Shown here: piece after piece, positions 18,263 to 26,861 of the stretch
Layout: each line of letters starts with the position of its first letter
Position numbering within the stretch: the first letter of the stretch is position 1
NCBI RefSeq assembly: GCF_017751145.1
Contig: NZ_CP046640.1
Location: 1,716,137-1,780,136, forward strand
Length of the DNA: 64,000 nucleotides
Reading direction: 5' to 3'
DNA from: Iocasia fonsfrigidae
GTDB lineage: Bacteria > Bacillota > Halanaerobiia > Halanaerobiales > DTU029
Notes under the pieces: generated by a model
The model's input: the letters and a program-made list of their open reading frames with translations, nothing else
Databases searched by the model: none
Told to the model about the DNA's origin: nothing
Made by a program: the position numbers and the translations under genes

Positions 18263-19147
18263 ATGGCTTTTAAATCTGGTTTTGCAACTGTAATTGGCCG
18301 TCCTAATGTAGGCAAATCAACACTTATAAATACTATCATAGGTGAGAAGATAGCTATAACATCTCCAAAGCCTCAGACTACGCGCAATAAGATTCAGTCT
18401 ATTTATACAGCAGAGGAAGGACAGGTTATTTTTGTTGATACACCTGGAATCCATAAAGCTAAAAATAAGTTGGATGAATATATGCTTGAACAGGTTTTTA
18501 AGAGCCTGGAAGGTATAGACCTTGTTATTATTTTGCTGGATGCTACCAGCCCTTTTGGTCATGGGGATGAATATATTCTCCAGCATAGCAAGGCTCAAGG
18601 TCTGCCTTTTTTGCTTGTTTTAAATAAGATTGATAGTTTGAGTAATAAAATGTTGGCCAGTAGAATAACTCATTATGAAGAAAAAACCGGTAGAGAGATT
18701 ATACCGATTTCTGCTAAAAAGAAGAGGAATTTAAATACACTCTTTGAGGAGATATTTAAATTGCTGCCAGAAGGACCTCAATATTATCCCGAAGATATGA
18801 TTACTGACCAGATTGAACAATTTATTATTGCAGAAATGATTAGGGAGAAAATATTTTATCTTACCAGAGAAGAGATACCTTATGGTGTAGCAGTAAAGAT
18901 TGAAGAAATGACAGAGAGAAATAATGGTATGATATATATCAGGGCATATATATATGTGGAAAAGAAATCACATAAGGGAATAATTATAGGTAAAAATGGT
19001 TTGATGCTTAAAAAGATTGGACAGAAAGCAAGAAAAGATGTTGAAAAACTATTGCAGACTGAGGTTTATCTTGATTTATGGGTAAAGGTATTAAAAGATT
19101 GGAGGGATAAGCCGGAGTTAGTAAAACGCATGGGTTATAAGGAGTGA
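18263..19147 (+). CDS. era: GTPase Era
   Basis: GTPase that binds the 3' end of 16S rRNA and helps 30S assembly. The GTP-binding domain has GRPNVGKST (G1), DTPGIH (G3) and NKID (G4); a KH RNA-binding domain follows, with IGKNGLMLKKIG as its GxxG loop region. Length of 294 is normal. The AGGAG before the ATG is about 14 nt away, which is longer than usual. The gene is followed directly by mgtE; the recO gene, its usual partner, lies after deoC. Confidence 0.96.
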   Translation: MAFKSGFATVIGRPNVGKSTLINTIIGEKIAITSPKPQTTRNKIQSIYTAEEGQVIFVDTPGIHKAKNKLDEYMLEQVFKSLEGIDLVIILLDATSPFGHGDEYILQHSKAQGLPFLLVLNKIDSLSNKMLASRITHYEEKTGREIIPISAKKKRNLNTLFEEIFKLLPEGPQYYPEDMITDQIEQFIIAEMIREKIFYLTREEIPYGVAVKIEEMTERNNGMIYIRAYIYVEKKSHKGIIIGKNGLMLKKIGQKARKDVEKLLQTEVYLDLWVKVLKDWRDKPELVKRMGYKE

Positions 19148-19152
19148 TGATA

Positions 19153-20475
19153 ATGGAAGAGAAAATAAAGGACTATTTACCTACTGGTTATAATAACCTG
19201 GAAAATTTTTTTGATGAAGCCTATCCGGCAGATATTGCTGATTTTTTAATGTTACTTGATAGTGATGAAAAGGAATACATCTTAAAAAATAAGGCTAATA
19301 TTTCATTAATTATTAATATTATAAGTTATCTTGATTATGAGAACCAGAATATTGTCGCTAAATTGATGAATGAAGAAAAGCTCTCCACTATATTATCCAG
19401 GATATATGTTGATGATGCTGTAGATTTTTTGGGGTCTATGCCTGTAGGAAAAGTAAAAAAGATCCTAAATTTAATGAAGGAGCAAAAGGCATCAGAATTA
19501 CAGTCTCTGCTTGGTTATGATTATGAAAGTGCTGGTGGGTTAATGACCACTGAGTACTTGGCTTTTTATAATGACATGACTGCGGATATGGTCTTACAAA
19601 AGTTAAGGAAAATTAGTCCTGGTGCTGAGATGATTTATTATATTTATGTTATCTCAAGAAAAAAGGAATTGCTGGGGGTTTTATCAGTCAGACAGTTGTT
19701 GGCTGCCCAGCCTGATGAAAACTTAAAAGACCTAATGACAGAGAATGTAATTAAGGTTGGAATAAATCTTGATCAGGAAGAAGTAGCACATGTTTTTGCA
19801 AAATATGACCTGTTGGCTGTGCCAGTTGTAAATAAAAGGAACCAGTTAATGGGTATAATAACTGTAGATGATGCGATAGATGTTATTGAAGATGAAGCAA
19901 CTGAGGATATTTATAAAATGGCAGCTACCGGGGATATTCACGGTGGACTACTGGCAGCAGTGAAAAAACGAATACCCTGGTTGTTAATCTTATTAGTAGG
20001 GGACCTTTTATCTGGTTCTGTAATTAAAAACTTTGAAGAATCCTTACAGGTGGTTGTTGCACTGGCTTTTTTCATACCTGTCTTGATGGATATGGGAGGG
20101 AATGTAGGAACACAATCTTTGACTGTTGTGGTAAGGGGACTGGCTACCGGAGAATTACATTTTGCGAATTTCTGGCGCCATCTCTGGCAGGAAGTGAAAG
20201 TGGGATTTGTTATGGCTGTAATCCTGGGTTCAATGTTATCACTTATTGCTTTTTTCTGGCAGGGAAATCCCTTGCTTGGTCTAATTGTAGGGGGTTCTAT
20301 GTTTATGACTCTCTTAACAGCAGTAACAGCTGGTACATCTATACCATTTATCATGGAGGCCTTTGGGGCAGATCCGGCAGTTGCTGCAGGACCGTTTATT
20401 ACAACATTGATAGATATATCTGGTTTATTTATTTATTTTACAATGGCAACTATACTAATGGAAAAATTAATATAA
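19153..20475 (+). CDS. mgtE: Magnesium transporter MgtE
   Basis: Mg2+-gated channel in the cell membrane. The N-terminal helical MgtE_N domain (about 1-125) has YESAGGLMTTEYLAF at its end. A CBS pair follows (about 130-250), then five membrane helices (about 275-440) with GGNVGTQSLTVVVRG and the DPAVAAGPFITT motif of the pore. Length of 440 is typical. AAGGAG lies 8 nt before ATG 19153, so the in-frame GTG at 19144 and ATG at 19147 are less likely. Translation is probably coupled with era. Confidence 0.95.
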   Translation: MEEKIKDYLPTGYNNLENFFDEAYPADIADFLMLLDSDEKEYILKNKANISLIINIISYLDYENQNIVAKLMNEEKLSTILSRIYVDDAVDFLGSMPVGKVKKILNLMKEQKASELQSLLGYDYESAGGLMTTEYLAFYNDMTADMVLQKLRKISPGAEMIYYIYVISRKKELLGVLSVRQLLAAQPDENLKDLMTENVIKVGINLDQEEVAHVFAKYDLLAVPVVNKRNQLMGIITVDDAIDVIEDEATEDIYKMAATGDIHGGLLAAVKKRIPWLLILLVGDLLSGSVIKNFEESLQVVVALAFFIPVLMDMGGNVGTQSLTVVVRGLATGELHFANFWRHLWQEVKVGFVMAVILGSMLSLIAFFWQGNPLLGLIVGGSMFMTLLTAVTAGTSIPFIMEAFGADPAVAAGPFITTLIDISGLFIYFTMATILMEKLI

Positions 20476-20479
20476 TAGC

Positions 20480-20504
20480 AGGAAAAAAATAAAATATGAA
20501 GAAT
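20480..20504 (+). promoter_or_regulatory. Candidate sigma-H promoter upstream of deoC
   Basis: AGGAAAA, 11 nt, GAAGAAT; the -10 box matches RNNGAAT exactly, and the -35 has the same GCAGGA as other sites here. The -10 box lies in a 15-nt unit that is repeated in tandem. Confidence 0.5.
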
Positions 20505-20527
20505 ATAATATAGAAGAATATAATATA
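20498..20527 (+). repeat. Tandem 15-bp duplication in the deoC promoter region
   Basis: GAAGAATATAATATA occurs twice without a gap (20498-20512 and 20513-20527). The duplication repeats the -10-like GAAGAAT and a TATAAT-like stretch, 26 nt before the deoC start. Confidence 0.9.
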
Positions 20528-20553
20528 AAAGTGAGAATTAAGGAGTGAATAAT

Positions 20554-21255
20554 ATGGCTATTAAACCGCGTGATATGGCAAAAATGATTGATCATACTCT
20601 ATTAAAACCAACAGCCACTGTTGAAGATATAAAGAATCTATGTGAGGAGGCAGAGGAATATGAATTTGCTTCTGTCTGTGTTAACCCAATATTTGTACCA
20701 CTAGCTAATAAACTATTAACTGATAGTTCGGTTAAAGTTGCAACTGTAGTTGGTTTTCCACTTGGGGCCAATACTTCTGAAACCAAGGCCTTTGAAACCA
20801 GGAATGCTATAAAAAATGGTTCCCAGGAGATTGATATGGTTATCAATATGGGGGCTTTTAAATCAGGTGCCTATGATCTGGTGCAGGCAGATATTAAGGC
20901 TGTAGTTGATGCTACCAAAACTGCTGGTGTTAGTTCAGATATTATTGTGAAGGTGATACTGGAGACATGTTATCTTAGTGATGATGAGGTTGTTCAGGCT
21001 TGTAAGATCGCCAAAGAGGCCGGGGCTGATTTTGTTAAAACATCGACTGGTTTTGGGACAGCTGGTGCTACTGTGGAGGATGTTAGTCTTATGAGAAAGA
21101 CTGTTGGCAGAGAGATAGGTGTCAAGGCATCAGGGGGAATAAAGAATTATGATCTTGCCCTGGATATGTTGGATGCTGGAGCCAATAGAATTGGTGCTAG
21201 TTCTGGTGTTGCTATTGTTACTGGCTTAGGCACAGCAGAAGAAGAAAAACAATAA
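20554..21255 (+). CDS. deoC: Deoxyribose-phosphate aldolase
   Basis: Splits 2-deoxyribose-5-phosphate into acetaldehyde and glyceraldehyde-3-phosphate, the last step of deoxynucleoside breakdown. The class I aldolase barrel shows DHTLLKP near the start, the Schiff-base lysine in DFVKTSTGF and the second active-site lysine in GVKASGGI. Length of about 233 is normal. AAGGAG lies 8 nt before ATG 20554. RecO follows after 2 nt. In Bacillus, cdd occupies the place near era, so a nucleoside-salvage gene here fits the region. Confidence 0.96.
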   Translation: MAIKPRDMAKMIDHTLLKPTATVEDIKNLCEEAEEYEFASVCVNPIFVPLANKLLTDSSVKVATVVGFPLGANTSETKAFETRNAIKNGSQEIDMVINMGAFKSGAYDLVQADIKAVVDATKTAGVSSDIIVKVILETCYLSDDEVVQACKIAKEAGADFVKTSTGFGTAGATVEDVSLMRKTVGREIGVKASGGIKNYDLALDMLDAGANRIGASSGVAIVTGLGTAEEEKQ

Positions 21256-21257
21256 AA

Positions 21258-22013
21258 ATGGCTGTATTTAAAACTGAAGCTATTGTATTAAAACAATATG
21301 ATCTGGGAGAAGCCGATAAAATTATTACCTTTTATACTAAAGATAATGGTAAGGTGAGGGCAGTTGCCCGTGGTGTTCGTAAAGGCAAGAATTCTGGCCT
21401 GCTGCTTCCTTTTAGTTATAATTACCTGACTGTTTATCAGGGGAAATCATTGGATAGAATAAATCAAATAAAAAACCTTTTTTCATTTTCCCCACTGCGA
21501 GAGGATATAACAAAGATGGCTTATGCCTCTTTTATGGCAGAATTAGTTGAGAAAGTAGGAATGCCAGCCGACCCTGATGAGGCCCTTTTTTCCCTGCTGC
21601 TTACTACATATCATCAGCTCTTAAAGGCAGCTGAAAAAGAGATAAAATATATTAATATTACTTTTAAAGCCCGTATTTTAGGTCTTTTGGGTCTAAAACC
21701 AGAACTTGATTCCTGTGTTTCCTGTAAAGAGAAAATCCCTGTGGGTGTAAGAAATACCCTTATTTTAAAACAGGGGGGCCTGGTATGTGAAAATTGTTAT
21801 TGTCAAGAAGAGGGTAAGGGATATCAACTGTCAGGGGAGGCTTTGCAGGTCTTTAAGCGTTTCTTTAAAACTGGGTTTGAGTTGAGCAAATTAAAGATCT
21901 CAGGAAAGGCTTTTAATGAACTGGATTCTTTTATTGATGATTATATGGTCTATCATTTAGATATTCATTTGAAGTCAGTTGGATTTTTGAATATGATTAA
22001 AAATTTAGGTTAA
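21258..22013 (+). CDS. recO: DNA repair protein RecO
   Basis: Mediator of RecA loading in RecFOR recombination. The OB-fold N-terminal domain starts with FKTEAIVLKQYDLGEADKII, and the C-terminal domain carries a four-cysteine zinc site, CVSCKE then CENCYC. Length of 251 is typical. There is no strong ribosome site, and the start lies 2 nt after the deoC stop, so translation is probably coupled. Era, recO and glyQS are classic neighbours. Confidence 0.95.
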   Translation: MAVFKTEAIVLKQYDLGEADKIITFYTKDNGKVRAVARGVRKGKNSGLLLPFSYNYLTVYQGKSLDRINQIKNLFSFSPLREDITKMAYASFMAELVEKVGMPADPDEALFSLLLTTYHQLLKAAEKEIKYINITFKARILGLLGLKPELDSCVSCKEKIPVGVRNTLILKQGGLVCENCYCQEEGKGYQLSGEALQVFKRFFKTGFELSKLKISGKAFNELDSFIDDYMVYHLDIHLKSVGFLNMIKNLG

Positions 22014-22033
22014 ACTTTTAATGAGGTGATATA

Positions 22034-22456
22034 ATGGAAAACCTGGAGAAAATAGACTTAATCAGGCAAAGAATCGATGTTAGTTATGAAAAAGCATATC
22101 AGGCCTTGCAGGAAACGGATGGTAATGTAGTAGAGGCTTTAATAAAATTGGAAAAGGAAGGGGATGGCCAGAAAAAATTCAATCTTGATACTGATCTTTT
22201 TCATGTAAAAGGGCAGGATTTAATCAATAAGATCAAGAATATAATAAAAGAAGGCAATGTAAATAAAGTAATTGTAAAAAATGATGAGAAAACCCTGGTA
22301 GAGATACCGGTTACTGCTGGAGTAGTTAGTCTGGTTTTGTTTCCTTATTTAACATTACTAGCTGGTGCTACTGCTATGTATAAGGACTACACCCTCGAAA
22401 TTGAAAGAAATAAAGAGGAAGAGCAAAATATAAATCAGCCAGAAAATGGTGAATAA
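22034..22456 (+). CDS. DUF4342 protein with UBA-like N terminus
   Basis: 140 residues. The first ~45 residues look like a UBA/TS-N fold, LIRQRIDVSYEKAYQAL then GNVVEALIKLE. The central to C-terminal part matches DUF4342: VNKVIVKNDEKTLVEIPVT followed by a hydrophobic stretch (about 93-115). Function is unknown; the hydrophobic stretch could be a membrane or hydrophobic-core helix. It is the last gene before a terminator and lies between recO and glyQ, a common place for this gene in clostridia. Confidence 0.85.
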   Translation: MENLEKIDLIRQRIDVSYEKAYQALQETDGNVVEALIKLEKEGDGQKKFNLDTDLFHVKGQDLINKIKNIIKEGNVNKVIVKNDEKTLVEIPVTAGVVSLVLFPYLTLLAGATAMYKDYTLEIERNKEEEQNINQPENGE

Positions 22457-22500
22457 AAGTTATTGTAGTGAATTATCTTGTTTGGCCGGGAAAGGTTTTA

Positions 22501-22531
22501 CCTCATCCTTATTTCAGGATGGGGTTTTTAT
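22501..22531 (+). terminator. Terminator before glyQ
   Basis: Stem CCTCATCCT/AGGATGGGG (one wobble) followed by TTTTTA. It closes the deoC-recO unit. No long T-box leader is seen between it and glyQ. Confidence 0.82.
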
Positions 22532-22562
22532 ATGATCATGAAAATGAGAGGATGGGGTAAAT

Positions 22563-23426
22563 ATGAATTTTCAGGATTTAATTAATCTGTTAAATAAATT
22601 CTGGGGTGAGCAGGGTTGTGTAATTGAACAACCCTATGATACTGAGGTAGGTGCTGGAACAATGAGCCCGGCAACTTTCTTAAGGTCATTAGGTCCAGAT
22701 AAATGGAATACAGCTTATGTTCAGCCGTGTAGAAGACCAACTGATGGAAGGTATGGTGATAACCCCTTTAGATTACAGCGCTATTTTCAGTACCAGGTGA
22801 TTATGAAACCTTCACCTGAAGATATTCAGGAATTATATCTTGATAGTTTAGAGTCTCTAGGTATTGATCCTTTAAAACATGATATTCGTTTTGTGGAGGA
22901 CAACTGGGAATCACCTACACTAGGTGCCTGGGGTCTTGGTTGGGAGGTATGGCTTGATGGTATGGAAATAACCCAGTTTACCTATTTTCAGCAGGTGGGG
23001 GGTTTTGAAGCAAAACCAGTTACAGCAGAAATAACCTATGGTCTAGAAAGGTTAGCTATGTATCTTCAGGAAAAAGAAAGCCTTTTTGACATAGAATGGG
23101 TTGATGGAATGAGTTATCGGGATATATACCTCCAAAATGAAATTCAGCAATCAACCTATAATTTTGAGGTTTCTAGTATCAAAACATTGTTAAAATTGTT
23201 TGCTCTCTATGAAGAGGAGGCAAAAAGGGCACTGGAAAATGATCTTGTATTACCAGCTTATGATTATACCTTAAAGTGTTCTCATACTTTTAATCTTCTT
23301 GATGCCAGGGGTGCTATTAGTGTAAGTGAAAGAACAAGATATATTTCCAGAGTAAGGGAGCTTGCCCATCTTTGTGCTAAAAAATATCTGGCTATTAATG
23401 TAAAAGGAGTTGAGAAAGATGTCTAG
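22563..23426 (+). CDS. glyQ: Glycyl-tRNA synthetase alpha subunit
   Basis: Catalytic subunit of the bacterial alpha2beta2 glycyl-tRNA synthetase, a class II enzyme that charges tRNA-Gly. It begins [18 protein letters not shown] and has [19 protein letters not shown] and [14 protein letters not shown], characteristic of GlyQ. Length of 287 is normal. The ribosome site is AGGATGGGG. It overlaps glyS by 8 nt. Confidence 0.97.
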   Translation: MNFQDLINLLNKFWGEQGCVIEQPYDTEVGAGTMSPATFLRSLGPDKWNTAYVQPCRRPTDGRYGDNPFRLQRYFQYQVIMKPSPEDIQELYLDSLESLGIDPLKHDIRFVEDNWESPTLGAWGLGWEVWLDGMEITQFTYFQQVGGFEAKPVTAEITYGLERLAMYLQEKESLFDIEWVDGMSYRDIYLQNEIQQSTYNFEVSSIKTLLKLFALYEEEAKRALENDLVLPAYDYTLKCSHTFNLLDARGAISVSERTRYISRVRELAHLCAKKYLAINVKGVEKDV

Positions 23427-25476
23427 AGACCTATTATTTGAAATAGGCACAGAAGAACTACCTGCTAACTATATGAGTACGGTCAGGAAAGACTTTAAAA
23501 ATCTGACTGAAAAAACATTTGAGAATAAAAGGCTTGTTTTTGATGATTGTCAGGTATATTCAACACCAAGGCGATTAACTCTTTACATGAAAGGTTTAAC
23601 TGAAAAGCAGGAAAATAAAAGTGAATCCCTCAGAGGCCCTGCCAAGAGTATTGCCTTTGATAAGGCTGGCAAACCAACTAAAGCTGCTCTTGGTTTTGCC
23701 CGCGGACAGGGGGTAGATATTGATGAACTTATTATCAGGGATGGTTACCTCTATCTTGAGCGTGTTATTGAAGGCAAAAAAACAGTAGATATATTAGCTG
23801 ATGTTTTTTTAAGTATTATTAATAAAATGAATTTTCCCAAGGCTATGCGTTGGGGAAATAGTACAGAGAGGTTTATCAGACCTATCAGGTGGTTGTTATT
23901 ATTATTCGGTGAGGAAAAAATTGATTTTTCTTTTGCTGGAATAGAATCTGATAAAAAGACCTATGGACATCGGTTTTTAACTGATAAAGCTATTACTATA
24001 GATAATCCAGCAGAATATTTTTCTAAACTGGAAGATGCCTACATAGTTGTTGACCATAATAAAAGAAAGGAGTTAATATTAAAACAAATAAAGGATTTAT
24101 CCCTTACTGAAGGAAATGTTCTTGTAGATGAAGAATTACTTTCTGAGGTAATAGAACTTATAGAATACCCAACTGCTTTTTTCGGTAGTTTTGATAGGGA
24201 GTATTTAAAACTACCAGAAGAGGTATTAACAACTTCAATGATGGAACACCAACGATATTTTCCTGTAGTAGATAAAAACAACAATTTATTACCCTATTTT
24301 GTGTTTGTTCGAGATGGTGCAGAGGAGTATATTGATGAGGTACGATATGGTAATGAGATGGTTTTAAGGGCCAGATTGGCAGATGCCCGTTTTTTCTATG
24401 ATGAGGACTTAAAGCTCAGCTCAGTAGATAGGCGGGAAAAACTTAAAGATATAGTTTATCAGGAAAAACTGGGTAGTATGTATGATAAGGTGCAACGTAT
24501 TAAATCTATTGTTTCAAAAATGGCTGTCTCTTTTGAACTTACTGCTGAACAGATAGATATTTTAAAAAGGGCAGCAGAACTGAGTAAAAATGATCTGGTT
24601 ACTGAAATGGTCAATGAATTTTCAAAACTTCAGGGTATTGTGGGGAAGGAATATGCCCTGGTAAATGAAGAGAGTTGGGAAGTTGCTGAGGCGATTTTTG
24701 AACAATATCTACCCCGTTATGCTGGTGACAGCCTCCCTGAGACTGTTTATGGGCAGATAATCAGTATTGCTGATAAAATTGATAGTATTGTAGGACACTT
24801 TAGTCTAGGTCACATCCCGAGTGGTTCACAGGATCCTTTTGCTTTACGACGTCAAGCTTCAGGTATAGTAAAAATTATCATTGAAAAAGACCTGAATCTT
24901 AAACTTGACACCTTAATCAGCTACACTTTTGAGGTTATGAATAAGCAGGATGAAAAACTATTACAGGAAATAAAGGATTTTCTAGTACAGAGAGTTAACA
25001 ATATATTAGAAGAAAAGGGTATCAGATATGATATTATTAAAGCTGTCATAGCGGTCAATAATAATGACCCAGTGGATCTTATGGATCGGGCAGAGGCAGT
25101 TATGGAATTGAGGGAGGATAATCCTGCCTTATTTATTGATCTGGTTAGAGGTCTTGTGCGGGCGAAAAACCTTGCCAGCAAGGCTGAGAAGGGATATAAC
25201 ATAGATAAGGGCTTGTTAAAAGAAAATGCTGAACTTGATTTATATAAGAGTTATCTGGAGTTTAGTGGTGAGATAAATACAATGTTTAGCCAGGGAAATT
25301 ATCTGTCTGGTCTAAAGAGATTTGTAGAATTGAAGGCGCCTATTGATAATTTTCTTGATAATGTAATAGTGATGGTTGAAGATGAAGATATAAAAAATAA
25401 TCGATTGGCATTATTACAAAAAGTGAGCGCTTTGATTACTGGGGTAATGGATATAGATAGTATTGCTTTAGATTAG
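23419..25476 (+). CDS. glyS: Glycyl-tRNA synthetase beta subunit
   Basis: tRNA-binding subunit of glycyl-tRNA synthetase. It opens with [16 protein letters not shown], the GlyS hallmark, and includes an HD-like core and a C-terminal anticodon-binding (DALR-type) domain. About 685 residues, the usual size. ATG 23419 has AAGGAG 9 nt before it; TTG 23410 is the only other in-frame candidate. Repeat copy 2 begins 4 nt after the stop. Confidence 0.97.
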   Translation: MSRDLLFEIGTEELPANYMSTVRKDFKNLTEKTFENKRLVFDDCQVYSTPRRLTLYMKGLTEKQENKSESLRGPAKSIAFDKAGKPTKAALGFARGQGVDIDELIIRDGYLYLERVIEGKKTVDILADVFLSIINKMNFPKAMRWGNSTERFIRPIRWLLLLFGEEKIDFSFAGIESDKKTYGHRFLTDKAITIDNPAEYFSKLEDAYIVVDHNKRKELILKQIKDLSLTEGNVLVDEELLSEVIELIEYPTAFFGSFDREYLKLPEEVLTTSMMEHQRYFPVVDKNNNLLPYFVFVRDGAEEYIDEVRYGNEMVLRARLADARFFYDEDLKLSSVDRREKLKDIVYQEKLGSMYDKVQRIKSIVSKMAVSFELTAEQIDILKRAAELSKNDLVTEMVNEFSKLQGIVGKEYALVNEESWEVAEAIFEQYLPRYAGDSLPETVYGQIISIADKIDSIVGHFSLGHIPSGSQDPFALRRQASGIVKIIIEKDLNLKLDTLISYTFEVMNKQDEKLLQEIKDFLVQRVNNILEEKGIRYDIIKAVIAVNNNDPVDLMDRAEAVMELREDNPALFIDLVRGLVRAKNLASKAEKGYNIDKGLLKENAELDLYKSYLEFSGEINTMFSQGNYLSGLKRFVELKAPIDNFLDNVIVMVEDEDIKNNRLALLQKVSALITGVMDIDSIALD

Positions 25477-25479
25477 GTT

Positions 25480-25652
25480 ATAACTTTAAAGGCCGACAAA
25501 TATATTTGTTTCCCTTGTCGCGCACTACGGCGTCCTGCCTTCGTTTACTGTCGAGAAATTGTCTTCCGGCGTCCATGCCTCCAGACAATTTCTAGAGTCG
25601 TCCAACAAATATATTTGTCTGGTTAATAGATTATTGATTAACTATGTGTAAT
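25480..25652 (+). repeat. Dispersed structured repeat, copy 2
   Basis: Perfect 16-bp inverted arms at 25495-25510 and 25604-25619 (GACAAATATATTTGTT and its complement). Compared with copies 1 and 4, two adjacent pairs are changed on both sides, so pairing is kept. The internal hairpin has arms with AGAAATTGTCT and AGACAATTTCT. The unit sits between glyS and the dNTPase gene, in the same orientation as the genes. Copies 2 and 4 also share a TTGATTAARTCTGGATG block further downstream (here 25683-25699). Confidence 0.9.
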
Positions 25653-25751
25653 AAATAGTTTGAGTTAAGAAAGCTGATGTTTTTGATTAAGTCTGGATGG
25701 CTGTTAGGTTACTTTGTTCAGGTAATAAGTAGTCTTTGGAGGGGAGGAAAT

Positions 25752-26753
25752 ATGTTAAAAAGGGTTGATATTGAAAAAAGAGAAGCAGAGATACTTTCTC
25801 CTTATGCCTTTTTAAGTAAGAATAGTCAGGGCAGGCTTAAGGAAGAGCCTGAGTGTGATATTCGTACTGTTTTTCAGCGTGACAGGGATAGAATAATCCA
25901 TTCCAAGGCTTTTCGCCGTTTAAAACATAAAACACAGGTTTTTATTGTGCCAGAAGGGGATCATTATCGAACCCGTTTAACCCATACATTTGAAGTTGCT
26001 CAGATTGCCAGGACTATTGCCCGTAGCCTTGGTCTTAATGAGGATCTTACTGAAGCAATGGCCCTCGGGCATGACCTGGGACATACCCCTTTTGGACATG
26101 CCGGGGAATCAGCTCTTAATGATATTTCTAATCTTGGTTTTAAACACAATGAACATAGTTTACGGGTTGTTGATTATATTGAATCTTTAAACTTAAGTTT
26201 TGAAGTAAGAGATGGTATTTTAAAACATACCGGGGATGAGATACCTCTGACCCTGGAGGGAGAGGTTGTTAGAATAGCTGATCGTATTGCTTATATTAAC
26301 CATGATATAGATGATGCCTTAAGGGCTGGGGTTATAAGTAGAGAAGATCTGCCGCTCAAAGAGATTAATCTTCTGGGAGAAACTCACTCAGAGAGAATAG
26401 ATACTATGGTCAGGGATATGATAAACTCAAGCTGGGAGCAGAAAGTTATTAAACGAAGTCCAGCAATAAAGGATGCTACGGAAAAGCTAAGATCTTTTTT
26501 ATTTCAGAAGGTTTATATTGGTTCAGCAGCCAAAAAGGAAGAAGAAAAAGCTAAAAGATTGGTACAACATTTATATGAATATTATTTATGTCATATAGAT
26601 GAAATCCCTGAACATTTTAAAAGTAAAGAAAAAGGAATAAGAATAAGTAATGAACAACTGGTAGTAGATTATATTGCTGGTATGTCAGACCAGTATGCTA
26701 TGAATAGATGGAAGGAATTATTTCTTCCCTTCCCCTGGATAGATAAAAAATAA
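25752..26753 (+). CDS. dGTPase-like dNTP triphosphohydrolase
   Basis: HD-domain protein of about 333 residues that is predicted to split dNTPs to deoxynucleosides and triphosphate. It has the family N-terminal RDRIIHSKAFRRLKHKTQV, HTFEVAQIARTIAR, and the metal motif GHDLGHTPFGHAGE, and later NHDIDDALRAG. GGAGGGGAGG lies close before ATG 25752, which is chosen over an upstream in-frame ATG at 25677 that has no ribosome site. In clostridia this gene often precedes dnaG-rpoD, as here. Substrate preference is not visible. Confidence 0.92.
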   Translation: MLKRVDIEKREAEILSPYAFLSKNSQGRLKEEPECDIRTVFQRDRDRIIHSKAFRRLKHKTQVFIVPEGDHYRTRLTHTFEVAQIARTIARSLGLNEDLTEAMALGHDLGHTPFGHAGESALNDISNLGFKHNEHSLRVVDYIESLNLSFEVRDGILKHTGDEIPLTLEGEVVRIADRIAYINHDIDDALRAGVISREDLPLKEINLLGETHSERIDTMVRDMINSSWEQKVIKRSPAIKDATEKLRSFLFQKVYIGSAAKKEEEKAKRLVQHLYEYYLCHIDEIPEHFKSKEKGIRISNEQLVVDYIAGMSDQYAMNRWKELFLPFPWIDKK

Positions 26754-26763
26754 AAATATTTGC

Positions 26764-26788
26764 AGGAGATTGTGGATTTTTAATGAAT
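26764..26788 (+). promoter_or_regulatory. Candidate sigma-H promoter 1 for dnaG-rpoD
   Basis: AGGAGAT, 11 nt, AATGAAT. The -10 box matches RNNGAAT exactly, with GCAGGA at the -35. It lies 52 nt upstream of a second such site. Confidence 0.4.
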
Positions 26789-26815
26789 TAATGAATATGT
26801 AAAAAAGATTAAAGC

Positions 26816-26840
26816 AGGAATTTTTCCTGTTATGACGAAA
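26816..26840 (+). promoter_or_regulatory. Candidate sigma-H promoter 2 for dnaG-rpoD
   Basis: AGGAATT, 11 nt, GACGAAA, with GCAGGA at the -35. In Bacillus the dnaG-sigA operon is known to have a sigma-H promoter, which supports this reading. The start codon of dnaG is 22 nt downstream. Confidence 0.55.
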
Positions 26841-26861
26841 CTTTAATTAGGGTGAGTTAAA

